Positions 9,774 to 18,197 are shown, numbered from the stretch's first letter. The stretch is 64,000 nucleotides of DNA from Allokutzneria oryzae (GCF_042429765.1 NZ_JBHLZU010000020.1:124001-188000), one strand, 5' to 3'. The notes: a model not told the origin generated them from the letters alone. Program-made: numbers and translations.

Positions 9774-10594
9774 CGCTGCGCCCCTCGGAGCTCGATCGCC
9801 TGCATCGGGCACGCACGCGCCGCCGCCTGGGCTTTGTCCGCCTGCTCGGGGCCGGGGTTGCGGTTGTAGCGCAGACGCCCGTCCGCGACGAGCTCGAAGA
9901 GCTCCGGTGCTTCGGCGTGGCAGATCCCGTAGCGGCGGCAGCGCTGGTTGTCCACACTGACCCGGACCCGCCCGGAGGAGGTCGGCGCCGTCGCACCCGC
10001 AGCGGGGGAGCTGCCGATGAGTCCTATTCGGACAAGCCGGTCCGGTGGCAGAAAACGCAGCACTGTCAATATGATCACCGGAACCAGCGCCGTCGATCCG
10101 ATGAGCCACACCGTTGCCAGGTGACCGTTGGCGAGCGCGCCGAGCCACGAGTGCACGACTCCGAGGCCGACCGCGATGTAGGCCAGCTGGTGGAACCACA
10201 ACCAGTTGCGGTACATCACCCATCGCCGCAGTCCGGCGGTGAGCGCGACGGCGGCCATCAGTTCGAGCGCGATGATGCCGAGCGCGTGACGCGGGGTCGC
10301 ACCACCGGCGACCGGGATGGTGAGCTGGAACAGGCCGAACGCGTCCTCGTCGAGCAACAGGAACGCGACGGCGTGCGTGGTTCCTGCCGCGATCGTGCCC
10401 GCTGCCAGCATGAGGTGGCCGCCGCGCACGGCCTGGTGCCCGGTCAGCCTGCGCACCCAGCCGGTCGCGGTCAGGACTCCCCAGCACAGGGTGAAGCACA
10501 TCAGTACGTAGGTCACTCGTGCCGACAGCGCGGCCATCTCGCGGACTCCGAGGTCGTGTGCCGAGACGGCCACCGAAAAAGTGTTGGCAGGCAT
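9770..10594 (-). CDS. Ferric-reductase-like membrane protein fused to 3Fe-4S ferredoxin
   Basis: A 274-aa protein. Residues ~22-182 form five or six membrane helices of the ferric reductase-like transmembrane type, with His60, His74, His135 and His148 placed as plausible b-heme ligands. Residues ~210-270 form a ferredoxin with Cys219-x5-Cys225 and Cys262-Pro, the pattern of a [3Fe-4S] ferredoxin that lacks the second Cys of a 4Fe cluster. The ATG is preceded by GGAGG (about 10606-10610). The fusion links a cytoplasmic iron-sulfur carrier directly to a transmembrane heme path, so it probably moves electrons from the FAD reductase across the membrane. The final acceptor is not known. Confidence 0.82.
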   Translation of the reverse strand: MPANTFSVAVSAHDLGVREMAALSARVTYVLMCFTLCWGVLTATGWVRRLTGHQAVRGGHLMLAAGTIAAGTTHAVAFLLLDEDAFGLFQLTIPVAGGATPRHALGIIALELMAAVALTAGLRRWVMYRNWLWFHQLAYIAVGLGVVHSWLGALANGHLATVWLIGSTALVPVIILTVLRFLPPDRLVRIGLIGSSPAAGATAPTSSGRVRVSVDNQRCRRYGICHAEAPELFELVADGRLRYNRNPGPEQADKAQAAARACPMQAIELRGAQR

Positions 10595-10617
10595 GGGTTG
10601 TGCGGCCTCCGGGGCAG

Positions 10618-11610
10618 CTACTCGCAGTTCTGGCCTTCGTTGATGCAGGCGACTACTCGATCCATCAGTCGCTCCGGCATCACGTTGGCGAAGTCGGCGT
10701 GGTCGGTGAGGGGGTTGTGCTCCTGCTCGGGGAAGCTGTCCACAGCGAAATCCGGCCGGGGCTCGACGTCGTAGGTCAGCGTCATGCGCAGCTGCGGGAC
10801 CGGGACAGTCCTTCGTGGACACCCACCGGCGTCGTCGGGGAAGACCAGGTGGCTTCGGTGGTCCCTGCTGTCCAGGTTGCGGCCGTCCCAGCAGCTCGGG
10901 AAGTCCAGCACCCGCATCACCTGGCCGCCAGTGGTGCACAGCGGGTACTTCGTCGTGCGCTTTTCCCTTGTGGTTGTGCAGGTCCAGCTCGCGATGGCAT
11001 TGGCACCGCCGTTGGTCGCCGCCTGGGCGTCACCGGTGATGGCGCGGAGGAACCTGGGCATCGCGGTGACCTCCTCCCTGGGGTTGCCGCGGAACTCCAG
11101 GCGGACCGAGCTGGGCAACAGGATCTTTCCGTCGTTGCCGTCGGCATCGCGCTGCCTGGTGCTCCTGGTGTTCACCTGCCGGAGCACGGGCCAGAAGTAC
11201 GTGGACTGGTCTCCGTTGCCACAGGTGGTACCGGCGCGCTTGAGGCTCTGGTTGGTGGAGAAGGCGTCCGTGGAGAGGTTGCCGACGTAGTCGTGGAGGT
11301 GCTGCGCGCCGTTGCGCACGCCGGGTGTGACGATGAAGTTGTCCGGGTTGCGGTGCCCGTTCTCGTTTCGCCCGCACTCCGTGGTGAACGTGCCGGGAGA
11401 AGCGTTCCGTCGCTGCGGAGGCTCACGAAAGTTGTTCCGCACCTTGGTGATGTCGACGAAGTTGCGCGGATCGACCGGCTTGCCCTCGTCCGCTGACGCG
11501 CCCTCGATGCCGACCACGAGGCCGCCGACGGTGAGCGCCGTCGCCGCCACCGCGAGCAGCCGCACCGGTTTCGGCAGTCGATGCCGCGCTCGTGGCTGCT
11601 GTGCGTCCAT
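10618..11610 (-). CDS. Secreted DUF1996 protein
   Basis: A 330-aa protein with a signal-anchor or signal peptide (hydrophobic residues ~18-37 ending GASADEG). The body matches DUF1996: paired HLHDYVG and HLVFPDD segments, a CxxT(T/G) and FPSCWDG core, and CPRRTVPVPQLRM near the C-terminus, where this family keeps its conserved acidic and His residues. Function is unknown; bacterial and fungal members are extracellular. The ATG follows AACGGAAGG and lies right behind the DUF4142 gene. It is the second gene of the sigma-linked operon. Confidence 0.82.
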   Translation of the reverse strand: MDAQQPRARHRLPKPVRLLAVAATALTVGGLVVGIEGASADEGKPVDPRNFVDITKVRNNFREPPQRRNASPGTFTTECGRNENGHRNPDNFIVTPGVRNGAQHLHDYVGNLSTDAFSTNQSLKRAGTTCGNGDQSTYFWPVLRQVNTRSTRQRDADGNDGKILLPSSVRLEFRGNPREEVTAMPRFLRAITGDAQAATNGGANAIASWTCTTTREKRTTKYPLCTTGGQVMRVLDFPSCWDGRNLDSRDHRSHLVFPDDAGGCPRRTVPVPQLRMTLTYDVEPRPDFAVDSFPEQEHNPLTDHADFANVMPERLMDRVVACINEGQNCE

Positions 11611-11611
11611 C

Positions 11612-12280
11612 TCAACCTTCCGTTCTGCTGAGGCTTCTGAGCAGGCCCAGCGTGATACCCGCCGCTATGAGTCCTAATAGGACTGTGTAGAGCAGGTCAG
11701 GTGTGGACAGTGCGTTGTTCTTGACCACCGTGCTCCCCGCATTCGTCTGTGCGACAAGGGAGGTGGACTGCACGAGGCCGGTGCTCTCCGACAGGGTCAT
11801 GTGCTGTAGCACTGTGGTCACCGCGCGTTGGGCGAGTGCCCGCACCACGTCGTTGCGAGTGCTCGCACGTACATCGGCCACAAGGCTGAAGACGGTTCCG
11901 TGCGCGGCGCGAATACGGTTGGCGAAGGTCCGGTCGTACTCGATGCCCGTCTTGGCGGTGATCTCGGCCATCCATGCCTGCTGTTCGGCGCTGGGCCGAT
12001 CCGGCAGTGCGACGCCGAGCTGTTCCGCGACCTGGCGGACGGCCTCGTCCAGGGCCAGGTGGTCGTCGGCGATGTGCTTTCCGACGTCGCGCACAAGCTC
12101 CGAGCTTCCCCGCTCGGCGGCTTGCTGTCCCGTGGGAATCTCCCAGAGGCAGGCGAGGTGGACCTTCTCCACCATCTCGCGGTCGCTGGCCTCCAGCGGC
12201 TGCGTCTGCGCCTGCGCGTTCGCTGAGGCGATGACGGACAGGGACAGCCCGAGCAGCGCGGCCACGACCATCCTGCGCAT
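11612..12280 (-). CDS. DUF4142 protein with C-terminal membrane anchor
   Basis: A 222-aa protein with a signal peptide (residues 1-24, ...ANAQAQ), a ferritin-like four-helix DUF4142 domain (residues ~30-165, with HIADDHLALDEAV), and a C-terminal transmembrane helix (~196-214). DUF4142 proteins are exported helical-bundle proteins of unknown role. The gene leads the minus-strand operon facing the ECF sigma factor. Codon 202 (11675-11677 on the + strand reads TAA) is TTA, one of only three TTA codons I found in intact genes of the window, which suggests bldA-like translational control. Confidence 0.82.
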   Translation of the reverse strand: MRRMVVAALLGLSLSVIASANAQAQTQPLEASDREMVEKVHLACLWEIPTGQQAAERGSSELVRDVGKHIADDHLALDEAVRQVAEQLGVALPDRPSAEQQAWMAEITAKTGIEYDRTFANRIRAAHGTVFSLVADVRASTRNDVVRALAQRAVTTVLQHMTLSESTGLVQSTSLVAQTNAGSTVVKNNALSTPDLLYTVLLGLIAAGITLGLLRSLSRTEG

Positions 12281-12472
12281 CCCTCACGACCCGTGGCCGT
12301 CGGCGGAGCACATGTCGTTCCTGTCCGCTCCGGAGAGCGGCCGGGACGACAACGGCATTATCGCAGCTAAAGCCGTTGTGTCGCGCGCTAATGGGTCGGG
12401 TCCTTGGCGCATGGCAACAATTTCCCTTTCTTGCTGATTTCGGAGAATTTTGCTGGTGCCGCTGCGGTTAAG

Positions 12473-12497
12473 TACGTCTGCGCATGCCTGGATGGTT
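12473..12497 (-). promoter_or_regulatory. Candidate ECF promoter for the DUF4142 operon
   Basis: Read on the minus strand: AAACC at the -35 position, a 17-nt spacer, then CGTA. This resembles the stronger TGAACC-N16-CGTA element pointing the other way and the SigL/SigM-type consensus (TGAACC, CGTN). The -35 has lost the TG of TGAACC, so the call is tentative. Confidence 0.4.
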
Positions 12498-12533
12498 TTC
12501 GGATTGAGTATGACTTGGATCACAAAAGAAGGG

Positions 12534-12559
12534 TGAACCGTATGCTCCTGGGATACGTA
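12534..12559 (+). promoter_or_regulatory. ECF sigma promoter, probably autoregulatory
   Basis: TGAACC (12534-12539), a 16-nt spacer, then CGTA (12556-12559). This fits the TGAACC-N16/17-CGT pattern recognised by SigL-type ECF factors. It lies ~170 nt upstream of the sigma gene, consistent with self-activation. Confidence 0.6.
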
Positions 12560-12731
12560 CCCGTGCCTTCACCTGGGCGAATCCCGGGTGGACGTGGTGG
12601 CATCAAGATCTTTGTGCTACCCATTTGCCTTGTCCTCGTAGGTGATCGGGGCACGCGCGAGGGACGTTTCCCAAGCTCACGGAAATCGCATGCCGGTTTT
12701 CGTGGTTCGATGTCCGGAGGTTGCGTGCTAG

Positions 12732-13292
12732 ATGAAGGCTCTGAGCAGGGACTGTCGCACCGAGCCCAGGAGAATGAGCCCCTCGGAGGAGAGGGAGTAC
12801 GACGACGAACTGATGGCGATGCTGTACGGGCGGTTCAAACCGGTGTTGCTCGCGCACGCGATGCAACTGACCAACCAGGACCGGCAGTGGTCCGAGGACG
12901 TGGTGCAGGAGACCCTCATCCGGGCGTGGCAGAACTCGACGAACCTGGTCCGGGAGCCGGGCATGCTGCGCGGCTGGCTGCTCACGGTGGCGCGGCGGAT
13001 CGTCATCGACGGCTGGCGCAACCGCCGCGCGCGGCCGAAGGAGGTCGAGCTGACCGACTCCGACGTCGCGGAGGTGCGGGACGAGTCCGAGCGCTCGCTG
13101 TCCACCATGGTGATCGTCCAGGTGCTGGGGAAACTCTCCGCGGAGCACCGGGCGGCGGTCTACGAGACCTACGTGCGCGGCCGGACGGTCCGCGAGGCGG
13201 CCGAGGTGCTCGGCATCCCGGTCGGCACCGTGAAGTCCCGATTACACAAGGCGACCCGCATCATCCGCCGGGCCCTCCGAGACTGGGCATAG
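12732..13292 (+). CDS. ECF sigma factor, SigL-like
   Basis: A 186-aa sigma-70 family factor with region 2 (residues ~28-95: EDVVQETLIRAW, then GWLLTVARRIVIDGWR) and region 4 (~125-180: LSAEHRAAVYETY, then VGTVKSRLHKATRIIRR). ATG 12732 has GGAGG 11 nt upstream; a second ATG at 12774 is possible. It is followed after 4 nt by a zinc-type anti-sigma gene, as in M. tuberculosis sigL-rslA. The leucine codon in the region 4 recognition helix at 13242-13244 is TTA, extremely rare in this genome, so the factor is a likely target of UUA-tRNA control. The divergent operon is its probable regulon. Confidence 0.9.
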   Translation: MKALSRDCRTEPRRMSPSEEREYDDELMAMLYGRFKPVLLAHAMQLTNQDRQWSEDVVQETLIRAWQNSTNLVREPGMLRGWLLTVARRIVIDGWRNRRARPKEVELTDSDVAEVRDESERSLSTMVIVQVLGKLSAEHRAAVYETYVRGRTVREAAEVLGIPVGTVKSRLHKATRIIRRALRDWA

Positions 13293-13296
13293 CGAC

Positions 13297-13935
13297 GTGA
13301 GCACGGAGCCGGCACACGGTGATGTTGCCGCCTATGCCCTGGGAGCCTTGGACGACAAGGGAAACGACGCGTTCGAGGGTCACCTGACGCGCTGTGCCGC
13401 CTGCCAGCGCGAGGTTGTCGGAATCGTCCCCATCGCCGCGTTGCTGCGCCAGGCGGACAGGCTCGGCCTCTTCGCGCCACCGGCTCCCCGCGCCCGACGA
13501 GGTGTCGGGTTCCCCGTCGGCATCGCGGCGTGCGCGCTCCTGCTCGTCGTGGCCGCCCTGTTCGGCTCGGAACCGCCGATGAAGATCGGCGTACCCGAGG
13601 TGGTCACCAGCCCGGACTCCCTCGTCCAGCCTGTCGCGAAGGTCGGCGAGCGGCTTCTGACGGGCGAGAACCCGCGAACCTCGGCAGTGCTGCGTGTGAC
13701 GACGCGCCTGGCCGACTGGGGCACGGAGGTCGACGTCGACGTCACCGGAGTCCAGGGCCCCTGCGAGCTCGTTGCCTACTCCGTGGCCAACGACCCCCAG
13801 GTGACCCTGGGCTGGACTGCGAGCGGCGCCCGGCAGTCCCAGCGCCTCAAGGGATCCGTGGGCCTGCACCCGGACGAGATCACGGGGTTCGGCGTGCGCG
13901 CCCCCGACGGAACCCTCCTCGTCACCACCCACTGA
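13297..13935 (+). CDS. ZAS-type anti-sigma factor
   Basis: A 212-aa protein from GTG. The N-terminal domain carries His29-x3-Cys33-x2-Cys36, the zinc-binding anti-sigma (ZAS) motif, with His7 upstream. A membrane helix follows (residues ~72-93), then an extracytoplasmic domain of ~115 residues. This is the layout of RslA: it holds the sigma factor at the membrane and releases it on a redox or other signal sensed by the ZAS cluster or the outer domain. The 4-nt gap behind the sigma gene means co-expression. The redox proteins of the divergent operon fit a redox signal. Confidence 0.88.
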   Translation: MSTEPAHGDVAAYALGALDDKGNDAFEGHLTRCAACQREVVGIVPIAALLRQADRLGLFAPPAPRARRGVGFPVGIAACALLLVVAALFGSEPPMKIGVPEVVTSPDSLVQPVAKVGERLLTGENPRTSAVLRVTTRLADWGTEVDVDVTGVQGPCELVAYSVANDPQVTLGWTASGARQSQRLKGSVGLHPDEITGFGVRAPDGTLLVTTH

Positions 13936-13949
13936 CCCACCCGCCGCCA

Positions 13950-14011
13950 GCCATTCGCGGGCTTATGGACGTGCTGGAGTCCTCACAAGCGTCCATAAGC
14001 CCGCGAATGGC
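13950..14011. repeat. Intergenic hairpin repeat, family A, copy 1
   Basis: A perfect 21-bp stem (13950-13970 with 13991-14011) and a 20-nt loop. The stem begins GCCATTCGCGGGCTTATGG. The same stem and most of the loop recur at 29864-29925. It lies between the convergent anti-sigma and proline iminopeptidase genes, so it probably works as a bidirectional terminator. Confidence 0.9.
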
Positions 14012-14022
14012 CATGAAACGGG

Positions 14023-14982
14023 TTAGGTGTGGGCGAAGCGGTCGAGGGCGGCGAAGAGGTGCTCGGTGGTGGTGGGGCTGCCCTTGTGGCCCCCGTCGTC
14101 GGCGATGTGGAGCTCCGCTCCTGGCCAGGCCGCCGCGAGGTCGTACGCCGTCTCCACCGGGCAGCTCATGTCCTGACGGCCGTGGATCAGCACACCCGGG
14201 ATGTCCTTGAGGCGGTGGGCTTCGCGGATCAGCACGCCCTCCTCCAGCCAGCCCGCGTTCGCGTAGTAGTGGGTGATGATGCGGACCAGCGCGAGCATCG
14301 AGTCGGAGGGGCGGCCGAGGAACACGTTCGGCTTGCCCCCGGGCTCCATGCTGAGCACGGTGTCCTCCCACGCGCACCAGTCCGTCGCCGCCTTGGCGCG
14401 CACATCCGGGTCGGGGTCCTCCATCAGGCGGGCGTAGGCGGCGATGAGGTCTCCGTCGCGGTCGGCCTCCGGGACTCCGTCACGGAACCGCTCGTACGCC
14501 TCGGGGAAGAAGCGGCGGACGCCGCCGTAGAGCCACTCCAGCTCGTGGCGACGGGTGGTGCTCAGCGAGATCACCACGATCTCCGACACCCGCTCCGGGA
14601 ACCGCTGGGCGTAGGCGAGTGCCAGCGTCGTCCCCCAGGAGCCGCCGTAGAGCAGCCAGCGCTCGACGCCGAGGTGTTCGCGCAGCTTCTCCATGTCCTG
14701 GATCAGGTGCTCGGTGGTGTTGACGCTCATGTCGGTCGCCGGATCGCTGGCGTGCGGCAGGCTTCGCCCGCATCCCCGCTGGTCGAACAGGACTATCCGG
14801 TAGCGCTCGGGGTCGAACGTCTTCCGCGGGCCCGCGGAGCACCCGGAGCCCGGTCCGCCGTGCAGGACGACGGCGGGCTTGCCGTCGGGGTTGCCGCAGG
14901 TCTCCCAGTAGACGAGGTTGCCGTCACCGACGTCGAGCATTCCGTGGTCGTAGGGCTCGATCGGTGGATAGGGCGCACCCAT
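14023..14982 (-). CDS. pip: Proline iminopeptidase (S33 family)
   Basis: A 319-aa alpha/beta hydrolase that removes N-terminal proline from peptides. Visible: HGGPGSGC oxyanion loop (residues ~41-48), FDQRGCGRS (~66-74), the nucleophile elbow GGSWGTTLAL (~113-122) and a C-terminal DGGHKG with the catalytic His. Length is typical (~310-320). The ATG at 14980-14982 has AAAGGAG upstream; an overlapping ATG 5 nt away is in another frame. It stands alone between the sigma cassette and the efe operon. Confidence 0.92.
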   Translation of the reverse strand: MGAPYPPIEPYDHGMLDVGDGNLVYWETCGNPDGKPAVVLHGGPGSGCSAGPRKTFDPERYRIVLFDQRGCGRSLPHASDPATDMSVNTTEHLIQDMEKLREHLGVERWLLYGGSWGTTLALAYAQRFPERVSEIVVISLSTTRRHELEWLYGGVRRFFPEAYERFRDGVPEADRDGDLIAAYARLMEDPDPDVRAKAATDWCAWEDTVLSMEPGGKPNVFLGRPSDSMLALVRIITHYYANAGWLEEGVLIREAHRLKDIPGVLIHGRQDMSCPVETAYDLAAAWPGAELHIADDGGHKGSPTTTEHLFAALDRFAHT

Positions 14983-15025
14983 GGCATGGCTCCTTTTCGG
15001 GGGAGAAACGAGCCGACCAGCCTAG

Positions 15026-16264
15026 TTACCGGAACAGCCGCTGTCCCCAGAATTCTCCCGGCCGCACGCCCGGCGGGCAGGCGAACAAGCCGGAACCGTT
15101 GTGCTTCACGTACTCCATCATCTTGTCCTTACTGGACAGTGCCTGCTGCATCGGCACGAACTGCTTGCGCGGGTCGCGGTTGAAGCAGATGAAGAACAGA
15201 CCCGCGTCCAGGTGTCCGAAGCCGTCGGAGCCGTCGGTGAAGTTGTAGCCGCGGCGCAGGATCTTCGCCCCGCCGAGCGACTCCGCCGACGCCAGCCGGA
15301 CGTGGGAGTCCTCGGCGATCAGCGGGACGCCGCCCGCGCCCTTCACGTGCAGGTCGACCGGGTCGAACTCCTCGGTCTGGCCCAGCGGGGCGCCGGAGCC
15401 CTTCTTCCTGCCGATGATCGCCTCCTGCTCGGCGAGCGAGGTGCGGTCCCAGGTCTCGATGTGCATCCTGATCCGCCGCGCCACCAGGTAGGTCCCGCCG
15501 GTCATCCACGGGGGGCCGTCGCCGTCGCGCACCCACACGTGGTCGTCCAGCTCGCCCGCGTCCTCCGCCTTGATGTTGTTCGTGCCGTCCTTGAAGCCGA
15601 ACAGGTTCCGTGGCGTCGCCTGGTCCTTGGTCGTCGACGACGTGCGCCCGAAACCGAGCTGCGACCAGCGCACCGCGACCGAGCCGAAGCCGATGCGGGC
15701 GAGGTTGCGCACCGCGTGCACCGCCACCTGCGGGTCGTCCGCGCACGCCTGCACGCAGATGTCGCCGCCGCTGCGCTTCGGGTCGAGGTCGTCGGACGGG
15801 AACCGGGGCAGGTCGGCGAGCGCCTCGGGGCGGGCCGACTCCAGGCCGAAGCGCTTGTCGAACAACGAGGGGCCGAAACCCACGGTCAGCGTCAGCGACG
15901 ACGCCGAGAGCCCGAGCGCCTCACCGGTGTCGGCGGGCGGTGCGTGCTGGGGACCGCCGATGGCGCCGCGATCGGCCGCCTCCTCGCCGCGGGTCATGCG
16001 CTCGGCGGCGATCGTCCACTCCCGCAACAGGTCCACGAGCTCGGCGCGTTTGGAGGTGGTCACGTCGAAGGAGACGAAGTGCAGCCGGTCCTGGGCCGCC
16101 GTGGTGATGCCCGCCTGGTGGTCGCCGTGGAACGGGACGAGGTGCGGTCGCTCCGGGACCTCCTCCGCCCGTGCGGCGAGGACTCCGGCCGTCGCGCCCG
16201 CCCCGGCGAGCGCGACGCCCGCCCCGGCGTAGCCGAACAGCTGCCTGCGCGAGAGCCCGGTCAT
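15026..16264 (-). CDS. efeB: EfeB, Tat-exported Dyp-type heme peroxidase / deferrochelatase
   Basis: A 412-aa protein with a Tat signal (SRRQLFGYAG at residues 5-14, then a hydrophobic stretch) and the Dyp peroxidase signature GFKDG (near residue 223). EfeB works with EfeO and EfeU outside the membrane, oxidising Fe(II) or taking iron from heme. Its ATG overlaps the efeO stop by ATGA, making it the third gene of an efeUOB operon. Confidence 0.95.
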   Translation of the reverse strand: MTGLSRRQLFGYAGAGVALAGAGATAGVLAARAEEVPERPHLVPFHGDHQAGITTAAQDRLHFVSFDVTTSKRAELVDLLREWTIAAERMTRGEEAADRGAIGGPQHAPPADTGEALGLSASSLTLTVGFGPSLFDKRFGLESARPEALADLPRFPSDDLDPKRSGGDICVQACADDPQVAVHAVRNLARIGFGSVAVRWSQLGFGRTSSTTKDQATPRNLFGFKDGTNNIKAEDAGELDDHVWVRDGDGPPWMTGGTYLVARRIRMHIETWDRTSLAEQEAIIGRKKGSGAPLGQTEEFDPVDLHVKGAGGVPLIAEDSHVRLASAESLGGAKILRRGYNFTDGSDGFGHLDAGLFFICFNRDPRKQFVPMQQALSSKDKMMEYVKHNGSGLFACPPGVRPGEFWGQRLFR

Positions 16265-17373
16265 TTCCCAGCCACCACCGATGCGACCTTGCTCAGCGGC
16301 TCACCGAGTGCGTCCACCGCCGCGGCGAGGTCCTTCTTCTCCTGCTCGGTCAGCGCTGTGTAGAGCTTGAAGCCGTCGTCCTTGCGCTGCTTCTCCAGCA
16401 GCTTGTCCAGCGCGGTGAACCTTTCCTCCACAGTGGACAGAGCATTCGCGTCGCGCTCCACCAGGACCGGCCGCAGCGAGGCGATGGCCGCCTGCGCGCC
16501 GTCCACATTGGCCCGGAAGTCCCACAGGTCGGTGTGCGAGTAGCGGTCCTCCTCGCCGGTGATCTTGCCGGTCGCGACCTCGTCCAGCAGCTCCTTGGCG
16601 CCGTTGGCCAGCTGCAACGGCGTCAGCTCCACCTTCTTCGCGCGCTCGACGAGCTCCTTGACGTCGGCGAGCAGCCGGTCGGCGACGGCGCTGGAGTCCG
16701 GCTTGAGACCGTCGGCCCACAGGTCCTTCTCCAGCCGGTGGAAGCCGGTGAACTCCTGGCCCTCCTCGATCACGTCCTCCCGGCCGTCGATCTTCGGGTC
16801 CAGGTCGCCGAAGCTCTCCGCGACCGGCTCGATCCGCTCCCAGTAGGTCCGCGCCACCGGGAACAGCGCCTTGGCGGCGTCGACCTTGCCGGACTTCACC
16901 GCATCGACGAACTCGGTCGTCTTCGCCAGCAGCGCGTCGGACTGCGAGTTCACGTAGCGCTGGTAGCTCCTGGTCGCCTCGGCCAGTTTCGCATCGCCGT
17001 CGACGGCCTTGGCCGCGCCGCCGGTCACGGTGAACTCGCCGCGGATGCCGTCGCCCTTCATGCCCGGCTTGCACGCGGTGGTGTACTTGCCGCCCTCGGC
17101 GACCTCCACGTTGAGCTTGCGGGTCAGGCCGGGGCCGATGTTCTCGACCTCGCCCATGATCCGGTCACCCTCGGCGTAGAGGTAGAACTCGGTGACCTTG
17201 GTGCCCTTGTTGGCCACCTCGAATGTGATCGTCCCGGCGGTGGTGCTGGTGCGGGCCACCGCGCACTCCGTCTCGCTGGCCCGCACGGCGATCGGTCCGT
17301 TCTCCGAGGCCGGTGTGCCGCAGGCGGACAGCGTCACCAGCGCCAGTGCTCCGATTACGGCGGTTCTGCTCAC
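16261..17373 (-). CDS. efeO: EfeO, iron-uptake cupredoxin/imelysin protein
   Basis: A 370-aa exported lipoprotein (LVTLSACG lipobox). Residues ~30-118 form the cupredoxin-like domain with Cys101 and Met105 (ACKPGM). Residues ~130-370 form the M75/imelysin domain with the HxxE motif His212-Arg-Leu-Glu215. The GTG start overlaps the efeU stop by GTGA. It probably binds Fe and hands it to EfeU. It holds one TCCACAGTGGA palindrome (16427-16437). Confidence 0.94.
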   Translation of the reverse strand: MSRTAVIGALALVTLSACGTPASENGPIAVRASETECAVARTSTTAGTITFEVANKGTKVTEFYLYAEGDRIMGEVENIGPGLTRKLNVEVAEGGKYTTACKPGMKGDGIRGEFTVTGGAAKAVDGDAKLAEATRSYQRYVNSQSDALLAKTTEFVDAVKSGKVDAAKALFPVARTYWERIEPVAESFGDLDPKIDGREDVIEEGQEFTGFHRLEKDLWADGLKPDSSAVADRLLADVKELVERAKKVELTPLQLANGAKELLDEVATGKITGEEDRYSHTDLWDFRANVDGAQAAIASLRPVLVERDANALSTVEERFTALDKLLEKQRKDDGFKLYTALTEQEKKDLAAAVDALGEPLSKVASVVAGK

Positions 17374-18197
17374 TGTGCGGTCTCCTGAATGCGCTTGCGT
17401 TGCGGGGCAAGGAAAAGCGAGAGGACGACGAGGACGTACCCGCTCCACACCACGGCTTCGAGCACGGTGGTCCGCGGGGAGAAGTTGAGGATTCCCTTCA
17501 GCAGCGCCCCGTACCAGGAGTCGGCGGGCACGTAGTCGCTGACGTCGAAGGCGAGGGTGTTCAGGCCGGGCAGGATCGCCGCCTCCTGGAGGTCGTGCAC
17601 GCCGTAGGCGAGCACCCCGGCGGCGACGAAGACCAGCAGCACTCCGGTGACGGTGAAGAACTTCGACAGGTTCACCTTGGCCGCGCCGAGGTAGAGCAGC
17701 CACGCGAGCGCGACGGCGACCGCGATGCCGATCAGGAAGCCCAGCAACGGTTCCAGGGTTCCGCCACCCGCGGCCTGCACGCTGGAGAAGAAGAACAGCG
17801 CGGTCTCCAGCCCCTCGCGCGCGACGGCGAGGAAGGCGACGGCGATCACCGCGACCGGGCCGATGTCCAGTGCCTCGTCGAGCTTGGCGCGCAGCTGTCC
17901 GGCGAGCGTGCGCGCGGTACGGCGCATCCAGAAGATCATCCCGGTGACCAGCGCGACCGCGACGATCGAGGCGAAGCCGCCGAAGGCCTCCTGCTGCTCG
18001 AAGCTGAGGCTGGCCGCGGTGAAGGTGAGCAGCGCGCCTGCGGCGACCGAGAGCCCGATCGCGACGGCGACGCCGGTCCACACCAGCGGCAGCGCGGCCC
18101 TGCGGTCCGTTCGGACCAGGAAGGCCACCAGAATGCTGATCACCAATGCGGCTTCGAGACCCTCGCGCAGCCCGATGAGGGCATTGCTGAACAGCAC
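17370..18197 (-). CDS. efeU: EfeU, FTR1-type iron permease
   Basis: A 275-aa membrane protein with seven predicted helices and the two REGLE iron-binding motifs of the Ftr1/EfeU family (residues 11-15 and 127-131). The GTG start is preceded by GGGAGG. It is the first gene of efeUOB and is probably repressed by iron through the IdeR/DtxR-like box 37 bp upstream. Confidence 0.95.
   Translation of the reverse strand: MLFSNALIGLREGLEAALVISILVAFLVRTDRRAALPLVWTGVAVAIGLSVAAGALLTFTAASLSFEQQEAFGGFASIVAVALVTGMIFWMRRTARTLAGQLRAKLDEALDIGPVAVIAVAFLAVAREGLETALFFFSSVQAAGGGTLEPLLGFLIGIAVAVALAWLLYLGAAKVNLSKFFTVTGVLLVFVAAGVLAYGVHDLQEAAILPGLNTLAFDVSDYVPADSWYGALLKGILNFSPRTTVLEAVVWSGYVLVVLSLFLAPQRKRIQETAQ

Larger units (their letters stand above)
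12281..12731. promoter_or_regulatory. Divergent control region between DUF4142 operon and ECF sigma gene
   Basis: A 451-bp gap, markedly more AT-rich than its surroundings (around 12410-12540). It holds two opposed ECF-type promoter candidates (listed separately), leaving 5' leaders of roughly 165-180 nt on both sides. An inverted repeat ACAACGGC/GCCGTTGT (12349-12356 and 12372-12379, 15-nt loop) lies in the leader of the minus-strand operon. A 42-codon minus-strand frame at 12284-12412 also sits there and contains a TTA at codon 8, but I cannot show that it is translated. Confidence 0.6.

Noticed and set aside
12284..12412. 42-codon minus-strand frame with a TTA codon in the leader of the DUF4142 operon
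   Set aside because: It could be a leader peptide, but the ribosome site is weak and there is no conservation evidence, so it is only mentioned in the control-region entry.
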